DNA of 10,574 nt from Lachnospiraceae bacterium (lineage in GTDB: Bacteria > Bacillota > Clostridia > Lachnospirales > Lachnospiraceae): assembly GCA_900763175.1 (NCBI GenBank), contig CAAFJI010000365.1, positions 1 through 10,574 of the forward strand. Direction: 5' to 3'. Within the stretch, counting starts at the first letter, position 1. Every line of letters starts with the position of its first letter. The notes under the pieces are model-generated. The model ran no database searches and was not told the origin of the DNA. It saw nothing but the letters and a program-made list of their open reading frames with translations. Positions 6,714 through 10,574 of this stretch are shown one piece after another. The translations under genes were made by a program, and so were the position numbers.

Positions 6714-6732
6714 CTTCAGATGGAAAAAAGGT

Positions 6733-6761
6733 TTGCGTAAACAGGGAAGATGTCTTATACT
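6733..6761 (+). promoter_or_regulatory. Sigma-A-type promoter of rarA
   Basis: TTGCGT at 6733-6738, a 17-base spacer and TATACT at 6756-6761 form a good housekeeping promoter. Transcription would start near 6768, about 48 bases before the rarA ATG. This implies rarA can be expressed independently of the genes to its left. Confidence 0.7.
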
Positions 6762-6815
6762 GGAAATAAGACCGGAACAAATGTACGGAATATGGAGAAA
6801 ATTGGAGACAGATAA

Positions 6816-8135
6816 ATGGATCTATTTGAATATGCGAAATCCAAAACAATGGAAAATGAGTCTCCCCTGGCTTCCAGACTTCGCCCTACGAAGCTGGAGG
6901 AGGTTGTGGGACAGCAGCACATTGTGGGAAAGGGGAAATTGCTGTATCGTGCCATTAAAGCAGATAAGCTTACCTCTGTTATTTTCTACGGTCCTCCCGG
7001 AACAGGGAAGACTACCCTTGCCAAGGTGATTGCCAATACCACAAGTGCAGATTTTACCCAGATCAATGCCACGGTAGCTGGAAAAAAGGATATGGAGGAA
7101 GTGGTGAAGCAGGCTCAGAATGCTCTGGGAATGTACGGCCGAAAGACCATTTTGTTTATTGATGAGATTCACCGCTTTAATAAGGGGCAGCAGGATTATC
7201 TTCTTCCTTTTGTTGAGGACGGAACTATTATTCTTATCGGTGCCACTACGGAGAATCCTTATTTTGAGGTAAATGGAGCTCTTCTTTCCCGTTCTATTGT
7301 TTTCGAGCTGAAAGCACTGGAGATCCCAGAGATTAAGGAATTACTTCTTCGTGCTGTGAATGACAGAGAAAAGGGAATGGGAAGCTATAATGCGGTGCTG
7401 GATGAGGATGCACTGGAGTTTCTTGCAGATATGGCAGGAGGAGATGCCAGGAGTGCTTTAAATGCCATTGAACTTGGGATTCTTACTACTCCCAGAGGAA
7501 AGGACGGGAAGATCCATATCACTCTGGATGTGGCTTCTGAGTGCATTCAGAAGCGTGTAGTACGTTATGATAAGAACGGAGATAATCATTACGATATCAT
7601 TTCTGCATTTATTAAGAGTATGAGAGGATCTGATCCGGATGCTGCTGTTTATTATCTTGCCAAAATGCTTTATTCCGGGGAAGATGTGAAATTTATTGCA
7701 AGGCGAATTATGATCCTTGCCTCTGAGGATATCGGAAATGCAGATCCTCAGGCCCTTCAGGTGGCTGTGGCAGCGGCACAGGCAGTAGAGCGTGTGGGAA
7801 TGCCGGAGTCTCAGATCATTCTTTCCCAGGCCGCTTCCTATATGGCTTGTGCACCGAAGAGCAATTCCGCAGTGAATGCCATTTTTGCGGCTATGGATAG
7901 CGTGAAACATACGAAAACCACAGTGCCGGTACATCTTCAGGATTCCCACTATGGCGGCCATGATAAGCTTGGACATGGAATTGGCTATCAATATGCCCAC
8001 GATTATCCACATCATTATGTGGAGCAGCAATACCTTCCGGACGAGATAAAAGGTGAGAAATTCTATGAGCTTTCGGAACAGGGATATGAAAAGACGTTGA
8101 AAGAGTATATGGAATTTATAAGAAGAGACAGATAG
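6816..8135 (+). CDS. rarA: Replication-associated recombination protein A (RarA/MgsA), AAA+ ATPase
   Basis: This 439-aa cytoplasmic ATPase belongs to the RarA/MgsA/WRNIP1 family, which acts at stalled replication forks and interacts with SSB and the replisome. It has SRLRPTKLEEVVGQQH (20-35), Walker A GPPGTGKT (59-66), Walker B ILFIDEIHR (112-120), sensor 1 GATTEN (142-147), a probable arginine finger in LLSRS (R159) and sensor 2 GGDAR (208-212). The C-terminal half carries the family's tetramerisation/MgsA domain, with SDPDAAVYYLAKML, ASEDIGNADP and HLQDSHYGG. Length is that of full RarA. The start ATG 6816 has GGAGA at 6804-6808. The gene has its own promoter and ends just before a shared terminator. 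Confidence 0.96.
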   Translation: MDLFEYAKSKTMENESPLASRLRPTKLEEVVGQQHIVGKGKLLYRAIKADKLTSVIFYGPPGTGKTTLAKVIANTTSADFTQINATVAGKKDMEEVVKQAQNALGMYGRKTILFIDEIHRFNKGQQDYLLPFVEDGTIILIGATTENPYFEVNGALLSRSIVFELKALEIPEIKELLLRAVNDREKGMGSYNAVLDEDALEFLADMAGGDARSALNAIELGILTTPRGKDGKIHITLDVASECIQKRVVRYDKNGDNHYDIISAFIKSMRGSDPDAAVYYLAKMLYSGEDVKFIARRIMILASEDIGNADPQALQVAVAAAQAVERVGMPESQIILSQAASYMACAPKSNSAVNAIFAAMDSVKHTKTTVPVHLQDSHYGGHDKLGHGIGYQYAHDYPHHYVEQQYLPDEIKGEKFYELSEQGYEKTLKEYMEFIRRDR

Positions 8136-8142
8136 AAAAACT

Positions 8143-8176
8143 GGAGAGGCTTTATAAAAGCCCCTCCATTATTTTT
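8143..8176. terminator. Bidirectional intrinsic terminator between rarA and the convergent operon
   Basis: GGCTTT (8148-8153) pairs with AAAGCC (8157-8162) over an ATA loop. The stem extends past one A/C mismatch with GGAG (8143-8146) and CTCC (8164-8167). On the + strand TTATTTTT follows (8169-8176). On the - strand five Ts follow (8140-8136). It can therefore end both rarA and the leftward operon. The stem includes the last codons and the stop of the DUF4364 gene. Confidence 0.85.
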
Positions 8177-8664
8177 GCGTAGATTTCTTCATATTTGTTT
8201 GGCCACTGCTTACACATTGCTTTGGCAGCTGTAAGAGAAGGTGCTGCAAGGGAAAGGTCAACAACAGAAGTACCTTTCTGCAAAAGCTGCAGGTGAACCA
8301 CATATTCTCCCTGGTTGTTAATGTAGTAATCAGCCGGAGCCTTTATCTGAGAGCGGGCAGAAGCACCTCTTGCTGCCAGATACTGCAGAACCTCTGTACG
8401 GATGTCCTGGGAAATATCGTTTTCAAAATAAGTCAGCGTATTTTTTCCATCATCTGTGAGGTAGTAATAGGAGGTGTTGGAAACAGTCCGCTTCTCAATC
8501 AGTTCCGTTTCTTCAAGCTCCGAAAGTGCCTGCTGAAGATGGAAATAATTGGTGTACTCTCGGTCCAGGATAAATTCAGAAATCTCTGAATTGGTGATGG
8601 GGGTGGATGAGTTCCGAAGCATATATAAAATGATCAGTTTGTAAACAGTAAATGGTGTTGCCAT
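8152..8664 (-). CDS. DUF4364 family protein (winged-helix-like)
   Basis: This 170-aa soluble protein matches my knowledge of the DUF4364 family of clostridia, whose function is not established. The N-terminal part resembles a winged helix-turn-helix: YKLIILYMLRNSSTPITNSE (8-27), a helical stretch with LQQALSELEETELIEKR and a YYYLTDDGKNTL wing-like segment near residues 65-77. This resembles PadR/MarR-type regulators, so DNA binding is plausible but inferred. The C-terminal half (YVVHLQLLQKGTSVVDLSLA) looks like a small beta-rich domain. The start at 8664 is supported by GGGAGG seven bases upstream on the - strand. It is the last gene of the leftward operon, 28 bases after the radical SAM gene, and its stop lies in the terminator loop region. 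Confidence 0.85.
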   Translation of the reverse strand: MATPFTVYKLIILYMLRNSSTPITNSEISEFILDREYTNYFHLQQALSELEETELIEKRTVSNTSYYYLTDDGKNTLTYFENDISQDIRTEVLQYLAARGASARSQIKAPADYYINNQGEYVVHLQLLQKGTSVVDLSLAAPSLTAAKAMCKQWPNKYEEIYAKIMEGLL

Positions 8665-8692
8665 TTTTCAGCCTCCCTTTTGAAAAAACAAA

Positions 8693-9652
8693 TCATATTT
8701 TTGCTGTAGTACACTGGCAAGCTGGCTGTATGCAGGCTTTTCCCTGAAAGCTCTGCCGCTCCTTGAGACGGTGATGGAGAAGATTCAGAACCTCCCGCTT
8801 GCGGCTTGCCCATAATGGGGCTATGAGAAGCTCCTTGGGACCGTCACCTGTCACACGGTGGATGACGATGGACGGATCAAGATGCTCCAGGCAGTCTGCA
8901 ACAAGATCAATATATTCTTCACGGCCAAGTACCCGGAATTTCCCGGCAAGATAATCCGCTGCAAGGTCTGTTCCGGTGAGAACATGAAGAAGCTGAAGTT
9001 TAATACCCTGAATATCCTGCTTGCTAAGATAATCCATAGTTTCCAGCATATCTTTATGGGATTCCCCGGGAAGTCCGAGAATGGTGTGCACCACTACTTC
9101 AATTCCTGCACTTCGAAGTCTATTTAGAGAATCTTCAAAACAGGAAAGCGGATAGCCTCTTCGGATATATCTGGCAGTGGATTCATGAATGGTCTGAAGT
9201 CCAAGCTCGATCCAGACAGGCTTCTGTGCGTTTAAGCGGGAAAGCAGTTCTATCACATCGCCATTCAGACAATCTGGCCTGGTTCCAATAGAAAGTGCTG
9301 CAATTCCTGGATGCGAGATGGCTTCCTGGAAAATCTGTTCCAGGTAGGAAACCGGTGCATAGGTGTTGGTATAGGCCTGAAAGTAGGCAATATATTTGTG
9401 AATGGGACGTTTGGCAGATAAAAGTGCAATCTGGCTGTCAATCTGCTGGGTAACAGAAAGTGCAGCACTTGCAGCAAAATCACCGCTTCCGCCTTCGCTG
9501 CAGAATATACATCCTCCGTATCCGATGGTACCGTCACGGTTGGGACAACTCATACCGCCATTTAAAGTGACCTTGTATACTTTTTCCCCAAAACGCTCTT
9601 TCAGCATATAGTCCAGAGAATGATAGGGCTTGCCGTTCCAGTTGGTGATCAT
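8693..9652 (-). CDS. TIGR01212 family radical SAM protein (YhcC/YtqA-like)
   Basis: This 319-aa iron-sulfur enzyme fits the TIGR01212 radical SAM family. The opening YHSLDYMLKERFGEKVYKVTL and the cysteine motif NGGMSCPNRDG..GGCIFC (Cys36, Cys48, Cys51; CX11CX2C), which differs from the usual CX3CX2C, bind the 4Fe-4S cluster in this family. SIGTRPDCL, WIELGLQT, VVVHTILGLPGE and IKLQLLHVLTGT follow as expected. The exact reaction is not established to my knowledge, though members have been linked to RNA modification. Length is typical. The start ATG overlaps the upstream gene's stop (ATGA) at 9649-9652. I see no purine-rich ribosome binding site, so translation is probably coupled to the upstream gene. 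Confidence in family is high, in function low. Confidence 0.93.
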   Translation of the reverse strand: MITNWNGKPYHSLDYMLKERFGEKVYKVTLNGGMSCPNRDGTIGYGGCIFCSEGGSGDFAASAALSVTQQIDSQIALLSAKRPIHKYIAYFQAYTNTYAPVSYLEQIFQEAISHPGIAALSIGTRPDCLNGDVIELLSRLNAQKPVWIELGLQTIHESTARYIRRGYPLSCFEDSLNRLRSAGIEVVVHTILGLPGESHKDMLETMDYLSKQDIQGIKLQLLHVLTGTDLAADYLAGKFRVLGREEYIDLVADCLEHLDPSIVIHRVTGDGPKELLIAPLWASRKREVLNLLHHRLKERQSFQGKACIQPACQCTTAKI

Positions 9653-10341
9653 AATGAGGAATCACCGGAATCCTCTGGCAGTGCTTCTTTGGAATCTGTC
9701 TGCTGAGAGTCTTCTTCTGGAATGTATTTATCAAAAATTTTTACAAAGAAGTAAGAATTGATATAGGCAATCAAGGAAAATCCGCACAGTACCAGCAGCA
9801 TGATGACCGTTGACTGCGCACGGGCACTTGGAATGAAAAATACGAGAACCGGGGCAGCAGAAACAAGGAGCATCAGCAATGTATAGGGAAGATGGCGGAT
9901 AGACATCAGGAATGCATTTGTGAAGGTATTCTTGATGCTATTATAAAATTTCGCAAGTACCGGATAGATATATGTGAAAATCATCAGGTAGATTACGAGA
10001 ATCATCATAAAGACTACCAGCAGTACTTTTCCAATAGAACCGGAGGTGCCTCTGCAGATGCTGATGTCAATGGCAAGCAGGCCACCGGCTGCCAGCATGA
10101 TCAGGTTGATGAAGATACCCTGTTTCAGATTCTGTTTAAAGGATTTAAAAAATCCACGGACAATATAAGATTCTTCATTACGCACCATTTTCAGGGTTAC
10201 ATAAAACATGGCAGTAATAGAGGGACCGATGGTCACAATGGGCAGGCTGCAGAGTATGCACAGCAGATTCAGGATGACCAGATCTGCGACACGACTCATA
10301 AAGGTGAAAAATTTGTTATCCATGTTAAATAAACGATCCAT
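9649..10341 (-). CDS. YesL/DUF624 family membrane protein
   Basis: This 230-aa integral membrane protein resembles the YesL (DUF624) family of Firmicutes, often near carbohydrate-related genes but of unknown function. The N-terminal hallmark, SLPIVTIGPSITAMFYVTLKMVR (32-54), follows a first hydrophobic segment. About five membrane segments are visible: 17-37, 76-93, 104-128, 152-170 and 178-197. It ends in an acidic Ser/Asp/Glu-rich tail (209-230). The start at 10341 has AGAGGAG nine bases upstream. An in-frame Met at residue 7 is a less likely alternative. It is the first gene of the leftward operon and its stop overlaps the start of the radical SAM gene. No adjacent sugar transporter or regulator lies in the window to hint at its role. 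Confidence 0.88.
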   Translation of the reverse strand: MDRLFNMDNKFFTFMSRVADLVILNLLCILCSLPIVTIGPSITAMFYVTLKMVRNEESYIVRGFFKSFKQNLKQGIFINLIMLAAGGLLAIDISICRGTSGSIGKVLLVVFMMILVIYLMIFTYIYPVLAKFYNSIKNTFTNAFLMSIRHLPYTLLMLLVSAAPVLVFFIPSARAQSTVIMLLVLCGFSLIAYINSYFFVKIFDKYIPEEDSQQTDSKEALPEDSGDSSL

Positions 10342-10373
10342 TAAATATAACTCCTCTTTTCTGTTTTGCTAGC

Positions 10374-10389
10374 GACCTTTTCACAGGTC
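10374..10389 (-). promoter_or_regulatory. Small hairpin in the 5' UTR of the leftward operon
   Basis: GACCT (10374-10378) and AGGTC (10385-10389) form a 5-bp stem with a 6-base loop in the predicted roughly 60-nt leader of the DUF624 gene. It leaves the ribosome binding site free. No regulatory class is recognised. Confidence 0.25.
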
Positions 10390-10409
10390 TGTTATTCAGC
10401 TTACCAAAT

Positions 10410-10438
10410 AGTATAACGAATTTGTGTAAAAAAAGCAA
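10410..10438 (-). promoter_or_regulatory. Sigma-A-type promoter of the leftward operon
   Basis: On the - strand TTGCTT (10438-10433), a 17-base T-rich spacer and TATACT (10415-10410) form a promoter reading toward the DUF624 gene. The start of transcription would be near 10403, leaving a leader of about 60 nt. It should drive the three genes down to the terminator at 8143-8176. Confidence 0.72.
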
Positions 10439-10490
10439 TTTGAAAATGGAAAAGTATAAAATCTTCACAAAAAAATATTCCAGAAAGTCC

Positions 10491-10519
10491 TTGCCTATCA
10501 CACATTACCGTGTTAAAAT
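10491..10519 (+). promoter_or_regulatory. Divergent promoter reading off the right edge
   Basis: TTGCCT (10491-10496), a 17-base spacer and TAAAAT (10514-10519) with a TG at 10511-10512 (extended -10) form a good rightward promoter. Its start point would be near 10526. No coding start with a ribosome binding site follows within the window, so the gene it serves lies outside. Confidence 0.65.
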
Positions 10520-10533
10520 AGAAGATGAATGTT

Positions 10534-10558
10534 AGGAACAGTTTTTATTTTTGTTCCT
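10534..10558 (+). promoter_or_regulatory. Leader hairpin downstream of the divergent promoter
   Basis: AGGAACA (10534-10540) pairs perfectly with TGTTCCT (10552-10558) over an 11-base T-rich loop, about 8 bases after the expected transcription start. A stem so near the 5' end could stabilise the transcript or begin a longer structured leader continuing beyond the window. The visible part is too short to classify. Confidence 0.4.
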
Positions 10559-10574
10559 TTGAAGTAATTGTTGA

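Noticed and set aside
6661..7029. A 122-codon + strand frame overlapping the rarA start.
   Set aside because: It overlaps rarA out of frame, spans the rarA promoter, and its Trp/Arg-rich product has no recognisable features.
7458..8030. A 190-codon open frame antisense to rarA.
   Set aside because: It is a shadow of a clearly conserved gene and has odd His/Ile/Ser-rich composition.
10525..10574. ATG at 10525 opens a frame to the window edge.
   Set aside because: It coincides with the predicted transcription start, has no ribosome binding site, and crosses the leader hairpin, so a real gene start is unlikely there.

Overview
The window looks like an ordinary core segment of a low-to-mid GC Firmicutes genome, most likely a Lachnospiraceae (Blautia/Ruminococcus/Dorea-like) clostridium. 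This rests on gene content and style: AAGGAGG-type ribosome binding sites before most genes, sigma-A-type promoters, a DUF4364 family gene, a YesL/DUF624 membrane protein, a cytidylate-kinase-like protein of the kind common in gut clostridia, and codon use throughout. I cannot name a species from sequence alone.

Left half (1-5727, + strand): a strong extended -10 promoter (45-73) and a roughly 140-nt leader with two hairpins and a possible 23-codon upstream ORF precede a complete ABC importer of the branched-chain amino acid (HAAT/Liv) class. The order is livJ (binding protein), livH and livM (permeases), livG and livF (ATPases). A 205-nt gap between livJ and livH holds three consecutive stem-loops, two of them long. 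That layout fits differential expression of binding protein over the membrane and ATPase parts. A cytidylate-kinase-like gene follows livF with its own strong RBS and is probably co-transcribed.

Middle (5728-8135, + strand): a membrane-anchored NodB-type polysaccharide deacetylase, then a 234-nt gap with a structured inverted repeat and a clear promoter, then rarA/mgsA, the AAA+ replication-associated recombination factor. A bidirectional intrinsic terminator at 8143-8176 separates it from the convergent operon.

Right half (8152-10341, - strand): a three-gene operon read right to left, yesL-like DUF624 membrane protein, then a TIGR01212 (YhcC/YtqA-like) radical SAM protein coupled by an ATGA overlap, then a DUF4364 winged-helix-like protein. 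Its promoter lies at 10410-10438. Beyond it a second, divergent promoter (10491-10519) points off the right edge toward a gene outside the window.

I found no RNA genes, IS elements, CRISPR arrays, prophage or defence genes. I do not see a new multi-gene system here. The points most worth a second look are non-coding or mechanistic: the livJ leader, the stacked hairpins between livJ and livH, the absence of a lipobox in the Liv binding protein, and the structured gap before rarA.
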